64,000 bases of DNA, taken from the NCBI GenBank assembly GCA_029268385.1, contig JAQWPG010000010.1:1-64000 (forward strand), read 5' to 3'. The stretch is from Gammaproteobacteria bacterium (GTDB taxonomy: Bacteria > Pseudomonadota > Gammaproteobacteria > Poriferisulfidales > GCA-002705445). The position numbers were made by a program, and so were the translations under genes. Shown in pieces: positions 41,894 through 52,905 of this stretch; the stretch's first letter is position 1; each line of letters opens with the position of its first letter. The notes under the pieces are model-generated. The model ran no database searches and had not been told where the DNA came from. It was given only the letters and a program-made list of their open reading frames with translations.

Positions 41894-42376
41894 TTATCTC
41901 TTAATAGATTTTTTATTATGTATTTTATTTTTTAGCTGCAAAATTCCATATAACAATGCTTCTGCTGTCGGTGGACAGCCAGGCACGTATATATCTACAG
42001 GAATAATTCTGTCGCAACCTCTTACGACCGAATATGAGTAATGATAGTAACCGCCGCCATTTGCACATGATCCCATTGAAATTACCCATTTTGGGTCAGC
42101 CATTTGGTCGTAAACTTTTCTTAATGCAGGTGCCATTTTATTTACCAATGTGCCCGCTATAATTATAACGTCTGATTGTCTTGGGCTTGGTCTAAACATC
42201 ATGCCAAATCTATCAAGATCGTATCTTGATGCCCCAGCATGCATCATTTCTATAGCACAGCAAGCTAAACCAAAAGTCATAGGCCACATAGATCCAGTAT
42301 TAGCCCAATTAATCAGTTCTTTTGAAGAAGTTGTTACATAACCGTTATTATTATTTAATGATTCTATGATATCCAT
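41894..42376 (-). CDS. nuoB: NADH-quinone oxidoreductase subunit B
   Basis: Carries the terminal 4Fe-4S cluster N2 next to the quinone site. The 160 residues include the vicinal Cys pair in [11 protein letters not shown] near residue 38, GSCANGGG near 101 and [12 protein letters not shown] near 130. Between nuoA and nuoC, standard order. Confidence 0.97.
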   Translation of the reverse strand: MDIIESLNNNNGYVTTSSKELINWANTGSMWPMTFGLACCAIEMMHAGASRYDLDRFGMMFRPSPRQSDVIIIAGTLVNKMAPALRKVYDQMADPKWVISMGSCANGGGYYHYSYSVVRGCDRIIPVDIYVPGCPPTAEALLYGILQLKNKIHNKKSIKR

Positions 42377-42379
42377 AAC

Positions 42380-42736
42380 TTAATCCCAATTTAGGGCTCC
42401 TTTTTTCCATTCGTAAATAAAACCGATTATTAATATCAATAAAAAGATACTCATAGAAATTAAACCGCCAACACCTAAACTTTCAAGTGCTACAGCCCAC
42501 GGAAATAAAAATGCTATCTCTAAATCGAAAATAATGAATAATATTGCAACCAAATAAAAACGTATATCAAATTTCATTCTTGCATCACTAAAATTTTCAA
42601 AACCACATTCATAAGCGGAACTTTTAGCTTCATTTTTCTCGCCTTTGTTTAAAGCTCTTGATGCTAAGATAGGAAGCGCGCCAATAATAATACTAACTAT
42701 TATGAACAATAATATTGGAAAATAGTTATTTAACAT
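42380..42736 (-). CDS. nuoA: NADH-quinone oxidoreductase subunit A
   Basis: First gene of the complex I operon, a three-helix membrane subunit. From the ATG at 42736 the product is 118 residues with AYECGFENFSDARMKFDIRFYLVAILFIIFDLEIAFLFPW from residue ~43. An upstream in-frame extension to 42796 is open, but the family N-terminus and an AAGG site favour the internal ATG. A 19-base copy of this start region occurs 82 bases upstream (see repeat entry). Confidence 0.95.
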   Translation of the reverse strand: MLNNYFPILLFIIVSIIIGALPILASRALNKGEKNEAKSSAYECGFENFSDARMKFDIRFYLVAILFIIFDLEIAFLFPWAVALESLGVGGLISMSIFLLILIIGFIYEWKKGALNWD

Positions 42737-42824
42737 AATATTTTCGTACCTTTTATTAAAGAAATTTAATATTAACTGAGGATCAATAAAATACAAAAAT
42801 AAAAAAGTTATTTAACATAATATT
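42724..42824. repeat. 19-base direct repeat spanning the nuoA start codon
   Basis: The 19 bases AGTTATTTAACATAATATT occur at 42724-42742, covering the nuoA ATG, and again at 42806-42824. The upstream copy therefore also contains an ATG and opens a mini-ORF at 42783-42818 (minus strand; MLNNFFIFVFY then stop) that copies the first four codons of nuoA. It could be a local duplication or a short leader ORF. Confidence 0.6.
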
Positions 42825-42953
42825 ATAAACCTACTCAGTGCCTTATAAATTACAACATATAAATAAAATAATACAATAGATTAGCAAGAAAAAGATTTTA
42901 TGGGGTAATACACACAACCTATATCATATATTAATGATTTTGTATGGTTATTT

Positions 42954-43038
42954 TGGTGCCGATGGCCGGAGTCGAACCGGCACAGCTTTCGCCACTGCCC
43001 CCTCAAGACAGCGTGTCTACCAATTCCACCACATCGGC
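42954..43038 (-). tRNA. tRNA-Leu (GAG)
   Basis: An 85-base class II tRNA with encoded CCA. The acceptor stem GCCGATG/CATCGGC pairs fully, the anticodon loop is TTGAGGG (anticodon GAG), a variable arm (GGCGAAAGCTG region) is present and the T-arm is GCCGG-TTCGACT-CCGGC. It begins 10 bases after the secG stop, like leuU after secG in E. coli. Confidence 0.97.
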
Positions 43039-43048
43039 AATGTTAAAA

Positions 43049-43393
43049 TTAATCTGGAATAGAAATATTATCTTGTGAAGTATTATCTTGAGCTGCACCA
43101 CTTTCACCATTAACGTCTTCTAGAGAAGAATCATTCGATATGATGACACTATCATCTGAAACTTTACTTTTTGCTAAATAAGCTAAGGCTAGACAATTTA
43201 AAAAGAAAAGAACAACTAAAAAAGTAGTAAGCTTGGTAATAAAATTCCCAGCACCAGAAGCTCCAAATACTGCGCCAGATGAACCGCCGCCAAACATTCC
43301 ACTTGCGTCGCCCTTACCTTGCTGCATAAGAATAAAAAATATTATCAATATAGATAATATTACCGCGACTACCAATAAAATTGTATAAATCAT
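43049..43393 (-). CDS. secG: Preprotein translocase subunit SecG
   Basis: Small membrane partner of SecYE. The 114 residues have two helices (~4-24 and ~52-72) around the conserved cytoplasmic tract LMQQGKGDASGMFGGGSSG near residue 23, then an acidic Ser/Asn-rich tail typical of SecG. It follows tpiA by 9 bases and is probably co-transcribed with the tRNA-Leu downstream. Confidence 0.96.
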   Translation of the reverse strand: MIYTILLVVAVILSILIIFFILMQQGKGDASGMFGGGSSGAVFGASGAGNFITKLTTFLVVLFFLNCLALAYLAKSKVSDDSVIISNDSSLEDVNGESGAAQDNTSQDNISIPD

Positions 43394-43402
43394 ATAAGTT
43401 CC

Positions 43403-44146
43403 TTAAATTTTTAGATTACATATTTTTGTAAATTTTTTTGCATCCAGAGAAGCGCCACCTATTAAAACTCCATCAACATATGGTGTTCTAAGTATCTCTT
43501 TAATATTTTTAGAGTTTACGCTACCCCCATAAAGTACCATTATATCTTTTTCTTTCAAAAAAGGGTGGTTTTCTGAGACATAAGTTTTAATAAATCTGTG
43601 TATAAAAGAAATATCTTTAAGTTCTGGAGTATATCCAGTGCCAATAGCCCAAACTGGCTCATAAGCAACAATAACTTTCTTAGGTTTTATTTTAGGATAG
43701 TTTGCCTTATTGCACAATTCTCTAAGTTGCCTAATAATCTTATCCTTTGTATTATTGCTTTCCTTGTCACTCTTGTCTTCTCCAACACAAAAAATTATCT
43801 GGAGATCATTTGCATAGTATAGATCATTAGAAGTTGAATATGATGTAGAAATTCTAAGCTCAGAATGACCAACAAGAATGTAATGACACCCAGAATCAAA
43901 AAACATTTCACTGGAATTACCGCTCGTAAATGGTTTGTCACCAACATTGGCATTTAATTTTTGCCCACCCAGATAAAAGTTATTATTATCTATATATGTA
44001 CTAATTTGGTTTATATAAAGATCTGGCGGGAAAAAAATTATTTCATGCTCTGTGTTTAAATTATTTTTAAAGTAATCAAAATAATCCTTTATGAATTCTT
44101 TACTTCCATTATCTTTCCAATTTGCAGCGATAATTTTTTTTATCAT
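43403..44146 (-). CDS. tpiA: Triosephosphate isomerase
   Basis: Interconverts dihydroxyacetone phosphate and glyceraldehyde 3-phosphate. The 247-residue TIM barrel has the substrate Lys in AANWKDNGS near residue 10, the catalytic His in LVGHSELR near 92 and catalytic Glu in VAYEPVWAIGTG near 161, then the phosphate loop LYGGSVNSKN near 205. Two positions differ from the common form (NWKDNG for NWKMNG, GHSELR for GHSERR) but the catalytic residues remain. Overlaps glmM by 4 bases. Confidence 0.95.
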   Translation of the reverse strand: MIKKIIAANWKDNGSKEFIKDYFDYFKNNLNTEHEIIFFPPDLYINQISTYIDNNNFYLGGQKLNANVGDKPFTSGNSSEMFFDSGCHYILVGHSELRISTSYSTSNDLYYANDLQIIFCVGEDKSDKESNNTKDKIIRQLRELCNKANYPKIKPKKVIVAYEPVWAIGTGYTPELKDISFIHRFIKTYVSENHPFLKEKDIMVLYGGSVNSKNIKEILRTPYVDGVLIGGASLDAKKFTKICNLKI

Positions 44147-45486
44147 AATGTTTTTAGCTTATCGTTAATATAATTTTTTATTTGCAAACTCATATTATCA
44201 ACAATTTTATCTTCCTTAGCTTCAACCATAATTCTTATGCAGTTTTCTGTTCCAGATTTTCTAATTATCACTCTCAATTTTTTACTTAAAAATTTATCTG
44301 AAGCTTCCTTAATTGCAATCTTAATAATATTGTCTGATAAATTTCTATTAAAGAAAATATTAGTTATTTTTTGCGGGTATTTTACTAATATTTTATTTTC
44401 ATTTTTTTTTCTTAGAATATCAGAATAGTGTAAAAATTGTAAGGCAGCAACTATCGAATCACCTGATGTAGAGTGATTGAGCATTAATATATGCCCTGAT
44501 GTCTCACCCCCAATATTATAATTATTTTCCTTCATTTTTTGGAGAACGAACTTATCACCGACATTTGATCTTATAAAATCAATGCCTTCATTTTTCAAAT
44601 AATCTTCTAAAGCAAAATTAGTCATTGTAGTTCCTACTACACCAGGGACCTCTTCGTTATTAAATTTTTTCCCTCTAATAATTGTATAAAGAATATCGTC
44701 TCCATCATAAATATTATTATTTTTATCTATAATTGCTATTCTATCTCCATCACCATCCATAGATATTCCATATGACGAGCCATCTTTATTTATTTGTGCT
44801 GGCAAATTTTCCAAGTAAGTAGATCCACATTTATCATTTATATTTTTTCCGTTAGGATTATCGTTATAGCTAGTTATTTTATATCCAGCTTTTTCAAAAG
44901 CATTTTTTGCAATTATGTAGTTTGCTCCATTGGCCAAATCTAGCGTTAATTTCATTTTAAGATTATTTTTTGTATTTAGCGTGCTTAGACAAGAATTAAT
45001 ATATTCATTTTTTACCTCATTAGAAACATCTTTTGGCTCATAACTATTATCTTTACATGTGTAATTTTGAGCTGATAGTTTTTCTATGTAATTTTCAATG
45101 TAATTTTCATCTTCATGATTAATCTTATAACCATCTTTATTAAAGATTTTAATTCCGTTGTCCTGATATAAATTATGAGATGCGCTAATTACAATTCCAA
45201 GATCATAATTATTTTTTTTTGTATAAAATGCGATTGCTGGAGTAGGGACTATTCCGGCATTACTGAGCTTGCAGCCTTCGTTGCTCATACCCAATGATAT
45301 TAGCCTAATAATTTTTTCACAAGACTCTCTAGTATCGCATCCAAAGATTACACTTTTTTTACTTTCTTTGGATTTAAGAAGAGATTTTGCAATTGCAGCC
45401 CCCAAAAGCACAAAGAAGTTCTTTGTTAAAGGTGCTTTTCCGAACTCACCACGGATTCCATCTGTGCCAAAGTACCGCTTAGACAC
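44143..45486 (-). CDS. glmM: Phosphoglucosamine mutase
   Basis: Converts glucosamine 6-phosphate to the 1-phosphate for UDP-GlcNAc and peptidoglycan. The 447 residues contain FGTDGIRGEFG at residue 6, the phosphoserine loop VISASHNLYQDNGIK near 99 (Pro of the usual SASHNP is Leu), the metal loop DGDGDRIAI near 241 and the C-terminal IRKSGTENCIRIMVEA. In many gammaproteobacteria folP lies between ftsH and glmM; here only 8 bases separate them. Confidence 0.96.
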   Translation of the reverse strand: MSKRYFGTDGIRGEFGKAPLTKNFFVLLGAAIAKSLLKSKESKKSVIFGCDTRESCEKIIRLISLGMSNEGCKLSNAGIVPTPAIAFYTKKNNYDLGIVISASHNLYQDNGIKIFNKDGYKINHEDENYIENYIEKLSAQNYTCKDNSYEPKDVSNEVKNEYINSCLSTLNTKNNLKMKLTLDLANGANYIIAKNAFEKAGYKITSYNDNPNGKNINDKCGSTYLENLPAQINKDGSSYGISMDGDGDRIAIIDKNNNIYDGDDILYTIIRGKKFNNEEVPGVVGTTMTNFALEDYLKNEGIDFIRSNVGDKFVLQKMKENNYNIGGETSGHILMLNHSTSGDSIVAALQFLHYSDILRKKNENKILVKYPQKITNIFFNRNLSDNIIKIAIKEASDKFLSKKLRVIIRKSGTENCIRIMVEAKEDKIVDNMSLQIKNYINDKLKTL

Positions 45487-45494
45487 AATATTTG

Positions 45495-47411
45495 TTAGTG
45501 ATTGCTTGCTGGATCAGAAAAACCTGATTCTTTAATATCACTACTGTTAGAAGAAGATTTGTCATCATCATCATTTTTATCATCCCATCCTTTTGGTGGG
45601 CGAGGTTTGATTCCAGCCATAATATCATCAATCTGGTCTTTATCTATAGTTTCATATGTCATTAATGCATCTGTCATTGCGTGCAACTTATCCATATTAT
45701 CTTTAATCATTTTTGTGGCTGCAGAATACGACTTATTAATTAATAACCTAACTTCAGAATCTATATCGTTTGCAGTATCATCTGACATAGTTTTTGTCTG
45801 TGTTACTGAACGACCTAGAAAAACTTCACCCTCGTCATCTGAGTAGGACATTGGGCCCATTTTTTCAGACAAGCCCCACTTGGTAACCATATTTTTTGCA
45901 ATCTCGGTAGCTCTCTCTATATCGTTAGATGCCCCAGTGGTTACCTTGTCTTTTCCATAAATTAATTCTTCTGCAATTCTTCCGCCGTATAGAGTACATA
46001 TTTGACTTTCTAGTCTTTGTTTATTATTACTATACCTATCGTCTTCAGGTAGAAACATTGTTACCCCTAAAGCTCTTCCTCTTGGAATAATTGTTACTTT
46101 GTGAACTGGATCATGTTCGGGCACTAATCTTCCAACAATCGCATGTCCAGACTCATGATATGCAGTAAGTTTCTTTTCATCTTCACTCATTACCATTGAT
46201 TTTCTCTCGGCACCCATCATAATTTTATCTTTAGCTAGCTCAAATTCATTCATACCAACTTTAGTATTGTTAGCCCTAGCGGAAAATAATGCCGCCTCAT
46301 TTACTAGATTAGCTAAGTCTGCGCCAGAAAAACCAGGAGTTCCTCTTGCGATAATTGATGGCACAACATCATCTGCAATTGGTACTTTTCTCATATGAAC
46401 TTTAAGTATTTGTTCTCTTCCCCTGATATCAGGAAGAGGAACCACTACTTGTCTGTCAAACCTTCCTGGGCGAAGTAGTGCTGGATCTAAAACGTCGGGC
46501 CTGTTAGTTGCTGCTATAACTATTGTTCCCTCGTGACCTTCAAATCCATCCATCTCAACTAATAACTGGTTTAAAGTTTGTTCTCTTTCATCATGCCCGC
46601 CACCAACTCCTGCCCCTCTATGTCTTCCAACAGCATCAATTTCGTCAATGAAAATAATACAAGGTGCGTGTTTTGTGGCCTGAGCAAACATATCTCTTAC
46701 TCTCGATGCTCCAACACCCACAAACATTTCAACAAAATCTGATCCAGAAATTGTAAAAAATGGAACTTTTGCTTCTCCAGCAATAGCTCTCGCCAATAGA
46801 GTTTTTCCTGTTCCTGGTGAGCCAACCATTAATACGCCTTTTGGAATTTTTCCACCAAGCTTTTGAAATTTTGATGGGTCTTTTAAAAAATCAACCAGTT
46901 CTTCCACTTCTTCCTTAGCTTCCTCTACACCAGCAACATCTGCAAAAGTTACTTTATTCTGCTCTTCTGTCATCATCTTAGCTTTACTTTTCCCAAATGA
47001 CATGGCTCCTTTGCCACCTGACCCACCTTGCATTTGCCTCATAAAGAACAACCAGACTCCTATAAGAAGCAACATGTGGAACCATTGTATTAAAATTTGT
47101 AAAAACAATGATGGTTTTGCTGGGGGCTCGGTAAGAATTTCAATATTATTAGATAATAGGTCATCAACTAGTTTGGGGTCATTTAAACCATAAGTTAAAA
47201 AGCTTGTTCCGTTCTTGTATGTTCCGGATATTGTTTTTCCATCAGCTTCGATTAGAACGCTTTCTATTTGATTGTCTTTTACCTGATTAATAAATTCTGA
47301 ATACGAAAGGTTTGTAGAACTCTCTTTTTGTGGTGCAAAATTATTAAACACTGACATAATTACTACAGCAATCACTATCCACACCAACATATTTTTTAAC
47401 ATATCATTCAT
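45495..47411 (-). CDS. ftsH: ATP-dependent zinc metalloprotease FtsH
   Basis: Membrane-anchored AAA+ protease that degrades misfolded membrane proteins and regulators such as RpoH and LpxC in E. coli. The 638 residues have two transmembrane helices (~7-24 and ~104-124), the AAA+ domain with [18 protein letters not shown] near 193 and [12 protein letters not shown] near 249, the [12 protein letters not shown] near 312, and the zinc site HESGHAIVG near 417. The tail is acidic and Ser-rich. Confidence 0.97.
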   Translation of the reverse strand: MNDMLKNMLVWIVIAVVIMSVFNNFAPQKESSTNLSYSEFINQVKDNQIESVLIEADGKTISGTYKNGTSFLTYGLNDPKLVDDLLSNNIEILTEPPAKPSLFLQILIQWFHMLLLIGVWLFFMRQMQGGSGGKGAMSFGKSKAKMMTEEQNKVTFADVAGVEEAKEEVEELVDFLKDPSKFQKLGGKIPKGVLMVGSPGTGKTLLARAIAGEAKVPFFTISGSDFVEMFVGVGASRVRDMFAQATKHAPCIIFIDEIDAVGRHRGAGVGGGHDEREQTLNQLLVEMDGFEGHEGTIVIAATNRPDVLDPALLRPGRFDRQVVVPLPDIRGREQILKVHMRKVPIADDVVPSIIARGTPGFSGADLANLVNEAALFSARANNTKVGMNEFELAKDKIMMGAERKSMVMSEDEKKLTAYHESGHAIVGRLVPEHDPVHKVTIIPRGRALGVTMFLPEDDRYSNNKQRLESQICTLYGGRIAEELIYGKDKVTTGASNDIERATEIAKNMVTKWGLSEKMGPMSYSDDEGEVFLGRSVTQTKTMSDDTANDIDSEVRLLINKSYSAATKMIKDNMDKLHAMTDALMTYETIDKDQIDDIMAGIKPRPPKGWDDKNDDDDKSSSNSSDIKESGFSDPASNH

Positions 47412-47416
47412 AATTA

Positions 47417-48040
47417 TTAATCCTGCGTTATTAATTCGTTTTTTAAATTAGTTGCCAACATATATATTTCTCTACTATTCGATCTCGAAGCCTTTGGTTT
47501 AATTATCCTAACTTTATCAAAATGTCCTCTAATCTCTCTCAAATAATCGTCAGTTCCTTTCCCCTGAAATAATTTTATAAGCAAATTTCCAGAGTTATTA
47601 AGTACATTTAATGCTATCTCGACAACCATATCAGCTAAATTTAACATTGCTGGAACATCTGCACTCTCTATACCACTTATATTAGGGGCAATATCTGACA
47701 TTACAAGGTCAATTTTATCGAAACTGTCGTTTTTTAGATAATTATCCGAAAAATCTTCTATATCTGATTGTACAAAATTTACATTTTCCAAATCTTCCAT
47801 ATAGAGAAGATCAATAGCAAGAATTTCTATATTTTTATGTTTTTGAGAAGCATATTGGCTCCATCCACCCGGAGCGCTCCCAAGATCTAAAATTCTTGAG
47901 TTAGCTTTTATTAAATTATACTTTTCATCTATTTCTTTTAATTTAAATACTGCTCTTGATCGCCAATTTTCTTTATTGGCAAGTTTGACAAATTCGTCAT
48001 TTATATGATTTTTATACCATTTTGAAGATTTTTTACTCAT
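47417..48040 (-). CDS. rlmE: 23S rRNA (uridine-2'-O)-methyltransferase RlmE (FtsJ/RrmJ)
   Basis: Methylates U2552 of 23S rRNA late in 50S assembly. The 207 residues show the SAM motif [14 protein letters not shown] near residue 46, the catalytic Asp in [13 protein letters not shown] near 116, Lys in [10 protein letters not shown] near 157 and Glu in SREIYMLA near 192. It is next to ftsH as in E. coli and overlaps the greA 3' end by 8 bases. Confidence 0.96.
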   Translation of the reverse strand: MSKKSSKWYKNHINDEFVKLANKENWRSRAVFKLKEIDEKYNLIKANSRILDLGSAPGGWSQYASQKHKNIEILAIDLLYMEDLENVNFVQSDIEDFSDNYLKNDSFDKIDLVMSDIAPNISGIESADVPAMLNLADMVVEIALNVLNNSGNLLIKLFQGKGTDDYLREIRGHFDKVRIIKPKASRSNSREIYMLATNLKNELITQD

Positions 48041-48506
48041 AAGATATGTTTAATATCTCAAATTCTTTTTTTCCACTTGGAGTCTCCACGGACGCAACAT
48101 CGTTTTCCTCTTTACCAATTAGAGCTCTTGCTATAGGTGAGTTAATAGAAATCATGCTTTTTTTAATATCAGCTTCATCATCACCAACAATTGAATATGT
48201 AATTTCTTTTTCGTTGTCAAAATCAAAAAGAATTACGGTAGCACTAAAAACAACCTTGCTTGATGTTATTTTTTTAGGGTCAACAATCTCTGCATTAGAA
48301 AGCTTTAGTTTAATATCTTTAATTCTTCCTTCCACAAAACTTTGTTGTTCTCTAGCCGCATGATATTCTGCGTTTTCTTTTAAGTCACCATGCTCTCTTG
48401 CTACAGAGATAGAATCTATTATTTTTGGTCTTTCTACATTTGTAAGAAAATCTAGCTCGTCTCTAAGCTTTTTTTGACCGTTTACTGTTATTGGAAATTT
48501 ATCCAT
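48033..48506 (-). CDS. greA: Transcription elongation factor GreA
   Basis: Rescues backtracked RNA polymerase by stimulating transcript cleavage. The 157-residue protein has the N-terminal coiled coil (residues ~8-75) with the acidic tip in [25 protein letters not shown] near 27, and the C-terminal FKBP-like domain with [15 protein letters not shown] near 124. In many relatives greA lies between carB and rlmE, as here. Confidence 0.96.
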   Translation of the reverse strand: MDKFPITVNGQKKLRDELDFLTNVERPKIIDSISVAREHGDLKENAEYHAAREQQSFVEGRIKDIKLKLSNAEIVDPKKITSSKVVFSATVILFDFDNEKEITYSIVGDDEADIKKSMISINSPIARALIGKEENDVASVETPSGKKEFEILNISYE

Positions 48507-48533
48507 GCATTAATTATGAAGATGATGTGGTTT

Positions 48534-51500
48534 TTACGCAAGCTTAAAAATATCTTGGAGTTTATACACACTAAGATTCTTAGAGTAGGATATTGCGTCA
48601 ACTAATGCATTAGCGCCTGCCACTGTCGTTGTATAGCAAACTTTATATTGCAATGCTTCTCTTCTTATCAAATATGAATCTGTTATAGCTTGCTTTGTTT
48701 GAGTTGTGTTTATTATTAAGTCTATCTGATTGTTCTTAATCATATCAACTATGTGTGTTCTTCCCTCTCTTACTTTATTAACTCTTTTGCATTCTACGTT
48801 ATTTTTATTTAAAAATTTTTGTGTTCCTTCTGTTGCGATCAAGCTAAATTTTAACTTTATAAGTTTTTTGGCAACATCAATAATGTATTTTTTATCTTCA
48901 TTTTTTACGCTTATAAAAGCGGTTCCTTTTTCAGGAATTATTACATTAGTTGCGATTTGAGATTTAGCAAAAGCTTCACCGAAATTTTTTCCAATACCCA
49001 TGACTTCGCCAGTTGATTTCATTTCTGGACCTAAAATTGGATCAACGCCCGGGAATTTTAAAAAAGGAAAAACTACTTCTTTAACAAAGCAAAGTTTGTG
49101 CTTGATATTCTTGGGTAGTTTTTGCTTTTTAATACTTACTCCAAGCATACATTTAGCTGCTATTTTTGCAACAGATATACCTATAGATTTAGAAACAAAT
49201 GGAATTGTCCTTGATGCTCTAGGATTAACTTCAATAACAAATATATTTTTATCTTTTATTGCAAACTGAACATTCATTAGTCCTTTTACATCTAGTTTAT
49301 TCGCCATCTTTATAGTGATTTCTTTGATTAATTTTATTTGCACTTTACTTATTGAATAAGTTGGTATTGAGCATGCGGAATCTCCAGAATGAACGCCCGC
49401 CTCTTCAATATGCTGCATTATTCCAGCTATGAAAACATCGCCCTTAAGATCTCGAACAGCATCGACATCTATTTCAATTGCTTCATTCAAAAACTTATCT
49501 ATTAATACTGGTGCATCATTAGATACTCTTACAGCCTCAGTTATATATTTTTTAAGCTCTTTTGGCTCATATATAACTTCCATGGCTCTTCCACCTAAAA
49601 CATATGATGGTCTAACAATTATTGGATAACCAATTTTTTCAGCTTCTTCAAGTGCTTGTTTTTTATTTCTTGCCGTACTGTTTGCAGGTTGGAGAACATC
49701 TATGTCTTTTAATATATTTTTAAATTTCTCTCTATCTTCAGCAGCATCAATAGATTCAGAAGAGGTTCCTATAACTGGCACTCCGAATTTAGTTAAATCA
49801 TTAACTAATTTTAACGGTGTTTGCCCGCCGTATTGAACGATAACCCCGTCTGGTTTTTCTATATCTACAATATTCAAGACGCTTTCAAGAGTTATAGGTT
49901 CAAAATACAATCTGTCTGAAGTATCATAATCTGTCGAAACAGTTTCTGGGTTACAATTAATCATTATTGTTTCAAAACCCAACTCTTGTGCAGCTTTTGA
50001 AGCGTGTACACAACAATAATCAAACTCTATACCCTGCCCAATTCTATTAGGACCACTACCAATTACAATAATCTTTTTATTATTTGAAGGAGATGATTCG
50101 CAAAACTGCTCATATGAAGAATATAAATATGACGTTGTGGTAGGAAATTCCGCGGCGCATGTGTCTACTCTTTTGTAAACTGGTTTGATATTATTTTTTA
50201 TTCTTTTTTTTCTAACCACATGTTGAGTGGTGCTCATGAGGTTTGCAATTTTAATATCCGAGAAACCTTTTTTCTTATAAAACAAAAGATCTTTTGATGA
50301 TAAATCTTTAATCTTTTTACATGATATTGCTTTTTCTATTTCGATCAAATCATATATTTGCTCTAAAAACCATGGATCTATACTCGAAATTTTGTGCACT
50401 TCAGCGACTGTATATTTTTTTCGAAATGCTTCTGCTACATATAATATTCTACTTGGTCCTGGTTCCTTCAACTCATATTCAAATTTAAAGTCATCCATTT
50501 CTTTAAATTCTTCTAGTTTATCAAGTCCGCTTATGTCTAACTCTAAACTTGATAATGCTTTTTGTAATGATTCTTGAAAATTTCTTCCAATCGACATTAC
50601 TTCTCCAACTGATTTCATTTGAGTTGTTAATCTATTGTTTGCATTTGGAAACTTTTCAAAAGCAAATCTAGGAATTTTTGTTACTACATAGTCAATAGTT
50701 GGCTCGAACGATGCTGGTGTAGCGCCCCCAGTTATTTCATTTTTTAATTCATCTAACGAATATCCCACTGCAAGTTTTGCGGCAATTTTAGCAATTGGAA
50801 AACCAGTTGCTTTCGAAGCTAACGCTGAAGATCTTGAAACTCTTGGATTCATTTCTATGACAACTAACTTTCCATTTTCTGGATTTACAGCAAATTGAAC
50901 ATTTGATCCACCAGTATCAACGCCTATCTTTCGTAGAATTGCAATAGATGCATTTCTCATGATTTGATATTCTTTATCTGTAAGCGTTTGCGCAGGGGCT
51001 ACTGTGATTGAGTCCCCAGTGTGAACGCCCATTGGGTCAAAGTTTTCTATAGCACATATAATTATACAATTATCATTAGAATCTCTAACAACCTCCATCT
51101 CATATTCTTTCCAACCCAGTAAAGACTCCTCTAAAAGAATCTCTGTTGTTGGAGATACGTCAAGCCCTCTTTTTGATATTTCAATAAATTCTTCCATATT
51201 ATATGCTATGCCTCCACCGCTACCTCCAAGTGTAAACGATGGCCTTATAATAATTGGGAAACCTATTTCTTTTTGCTTATTGATAGCTTCGTTGATTTCG
51301 CCCACGACAAAAGACTTTGCGCTATCTAAATTGATTTCTTTCATTGCTTCTTTAAATTGAGCTCTATCTTCGGCTAAGTCGATTGCTTTTTTTGAAGCTC
51401 CAATCATCTCAACATTATATTTTTTTAAGATACCCAACCTATCTAAATCTAATGCGCAATTTAATGCAGTTTGCCCGCCCATAGTTGGCAAAATTGCATC

Positions 51501-51749
51501 TGGCTTTTCTATCTTAATAATTTTTTCTACAATTGAGTGATTAATAGGCTCGATGTAAGTTGCATCAGCCATTTCTGGATCAGTCATTATTGTCGCTACA
51601 TTTGAATTAACTAAAATAACTGAATAACCTTCTTCTTTTAAGGCTTTACAAGCTTGCACACCAGAGTAATCAAATTCACATGCTTGACCAATAACAATTG
51701 GCCCAGCTCCCAAGATTAATATTTTTTTAATATCATTTCTTTTTGGCAT
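48534..51749 (-). CDS. carB: Carbamoyl-phosphate synthase large subunit
   Basis: Makes carbamoyl phosphate for arginine and pyrimidines. The 1071 residues contain two ATP-grasp halves. The first starts with [20 protein letters not shown] near residue 12; the second repeats [18 protein letters not shown] near 555. ATP-binding loops [12 protein letters not shown] near 169 and [13 protein letters not shown] near 713 are intact. A C-terminal MGS-like allosteric domain follows (~930-1071). The start overlaps carA by 17 bases. Confidence 0.97.
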   Translation of the reverse strand: MPKRNDIKKILILGAGPIVIGQACEFDYSGVQACKALKEEGYSVILVNSNVATIMTDPEMADATYIEPINHSIVEKIIKIEKPDAILPTMGGQTALNCALDLDRLGILKKYNVEMIGASKKAIDLAEDRAQFKEAMKEINLDSAKSFVVGEINEAINKQKEIGFPIIIRPSFTLGGSGGGIAYNMEEFIEISKRGLDVSPTTEILLEESLLGWKEYEMEVVRDSNDNCIIICAIENFDPMGVHTGDSITVAPAQTLTDKEYQIMRNASIAILRKIGVDTGGSNVQFAVNPENGKLVVIEMNPRVSRSSALASKATGFPIAKIAAKLAVGYSLDELKNEITGGATPASFEPTIDYVVTKIPRFAFEKFPNANNRLTTQMKSVGEVMSIGRNFQESLQKALSSLELDISGLDKLEEFKEMDDFKFEYELKEPGPSRILYVAEAFRKKYTVAEVHKISSIDPWFLEQIYDLIEIEKAISCKKIKDLSSKDLLFYKKKGFSDIKIANLMSTTQHVVRKKRIKNNIKPVYKRVDTCAAEFPTTTSYLYSSYEQFCESSPSNNKKIIVIGSGPNRIGQGIEFDYCCVHASKAAQELGFETIMINCNPETVSTDYDTSDRLYFEPITLESVLNIVDIEKPDGVIVQYGGQTPLKLVNDLTKFGVPVIGTSSESIDAAEDREKFKNILKDIDVLQPANSTARNKKQALEEAEKIGYPIIVRPSYVLGGRAMEVIYEPKELKKYITEAVRVSNDAPVLIDKFLNEAIEIDVDAVRDLKGDVFIAGIMQHIEEAGVHSGDSACSIPTYSISKVQIKLIKEITIKMANKLDVKGLMNVQFAIKDKNIFVIEVNPRASRTIPFVSKSIGISVAKIAAKCMLGVSIKKQKLPKNIKHKLCFVKEVVFPFLKFPGVDPILGPEMKSTGEVMGIGKNFGEAFAKSQIATNVIIPEKGTAFISVKNEDKKYIIDVAKKLIKLKFSLIATEGTQKFLNKNNVECKRVNKVREGRTHIVDMIKNNQIDLIINTTQTKQAITDSYLIRREALQYKVCYTTTVAGANALVDAISYSKNLSVYKLQDIFKLA

Positions 51750-52866
51750 TTATACTCTTCTTCATAAAATTAATAAAATCTTTAAATAAATAATTAACAT
51801 CTTGTGGTCCTGGGCACGCCTCTGGATGGCCTTGAAAACTAAATATTGGAAATTTTTTATGCTTTATTCCTTGTATAGTATTATCAAATAACGATCTATG
51901 AGTAACCACAAATGATTTTGGCAAAGATTTTTCATCAACCACAAATCCGTGATTTTGGCTAGTAATCATAACCTTGCCGGTTTTTAAATCTATTACCGGA
52001 TGGTTTGCCCCATGATGACCATACTTCATTTTTTCTGTTTTTGCTCCGCTTGCTAAAGAAATTAATTGATGGCCTAAACAAATTCCAAATATAGGAATAC
52101 TGTATTCAAAAAGCTCTTTAATTGTTTTTATTGCAAACTCACATGGTTCTGGGTCTCCCGGACCATTTGATAAAAATATTCCATTTGGTTTTAAAGATAA
52201 AATTTCATCTGCTGTTGTTTTTGCTGGAACTACTTCAACCTCACAATCCATAGAATTTAAAATACGAAGTATATTTTTTTTAACTCCAAAATCGTAAGCA
52301 ACCACTTTAAGCTTTTTCTTGCCGGAAGACTTTCTATCACAATGCTGAAAAATATTTTCATTAAATACATACTTCTTTTTTGAAGAGACTTTTGATGCAA
52401 GTTCAGAACCAATAATTCCTGAATATCTAGCTAACTCTTTTTTAGTTTTTTTTATATCTTTTTCATTGTGAATAATGCATGCGTTCATAGCGCCTTTATT
52501 TCTTATAATAGAAGCTATATATCTAGTATCTAAATCTGCTATACAAACTATTTTCTTTTCTTTTAAGTAATCCAAGAAATCTATTTTTGATCTCCAGTTA
52601 GAGGATTTAGTTGGCACCTCACTTAACACTAATCCACTTACATAGGATGAATTTGATTCTTCATCATCTTTATTAATACCAACATTACCTATATGGGGGT
52701 AAGTAAAAGTGATTATTTGATTTTTATATGAAGGATCTGAGACAACTTCTTGGTATCCGGTCATCGCTGTATTAAAAACTATTTCACCATATGAGTCTGC
52801 TTTATAACCAACTGATTGACCGTAAAAAATTTCTTCGTTCTCTAAGATTAAAATTGCTTGTTGCAA
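51733..52866 (-). CDS. carA: Carbamoyl-phosphate synthase small subunit
   Basis: Glutaminase subunit that feeds ammonia to CarB. The 377 residues have the CPSase N-terminal domain ([21 protein letters not shown] near 27) and a class I amidotransferase domain with nucleophile Cys in GICLGHQL near 262, SQNHGFVV near 304 and [13 protein letters not shown] near 346. Arg/pyrimidine-type control of carAB is known elsewhere; I could not see an operator in the short gap before it. Confidence 0.97.
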   Translation of the reverse strand: MQQAILILENEEIFYGQSVGYKADSYGEIVFNTAMTGYQEVVSDPSYKNQIITFTYPHIGNVGINKDDEESNSSYVSGLVLSEVPTKSSNWRSKIDFLDYLKEKKIVCIADLDTRYIASIIRNKGAMNACIIHNEKDIKKTKKELARYSGIIGSELASKVSSKKKYVFNENIFQHCDRKSSGKKKLKVVAYDFGVKKNILRILNSMDCEVEVVPAKTTADEILSLKPNGIFLSNGPGDPEPCEFAIKTIKELFEYSIPIFGICLGHQLISLASGAKTEKMKYGHHGANHPVIDLKTGKVMITSQNHGFVVDEKSLPKSFVVTHRSLFDNTIQGIKHKKFPIFSFQGHPEACPGPQDVNYLFKDFINFMKKSINAKKK

Positions 52867-52905
52867 AAGTGTTTCCTATTAATTGTTTAATTTAATCAAC
52901 GCGGT

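Noticed and set aside
28397-42736. Complex I operon inserted between tRNA-Leu/secG and rimP as a novel arrangement
   Set aside because: This order is, from general knowledge, common in betaproteobacteria and in several gammaproteobacteria such as Legionella and Coxiella; enterics are the exception.
43403-45486. Changed motif residues in TpiA (GHSELR) and GlmM (SASHNL)
   Set aside because: The catalytic residues themselves are intact, and single neighbours of this kind vary in AT-rich lineages.
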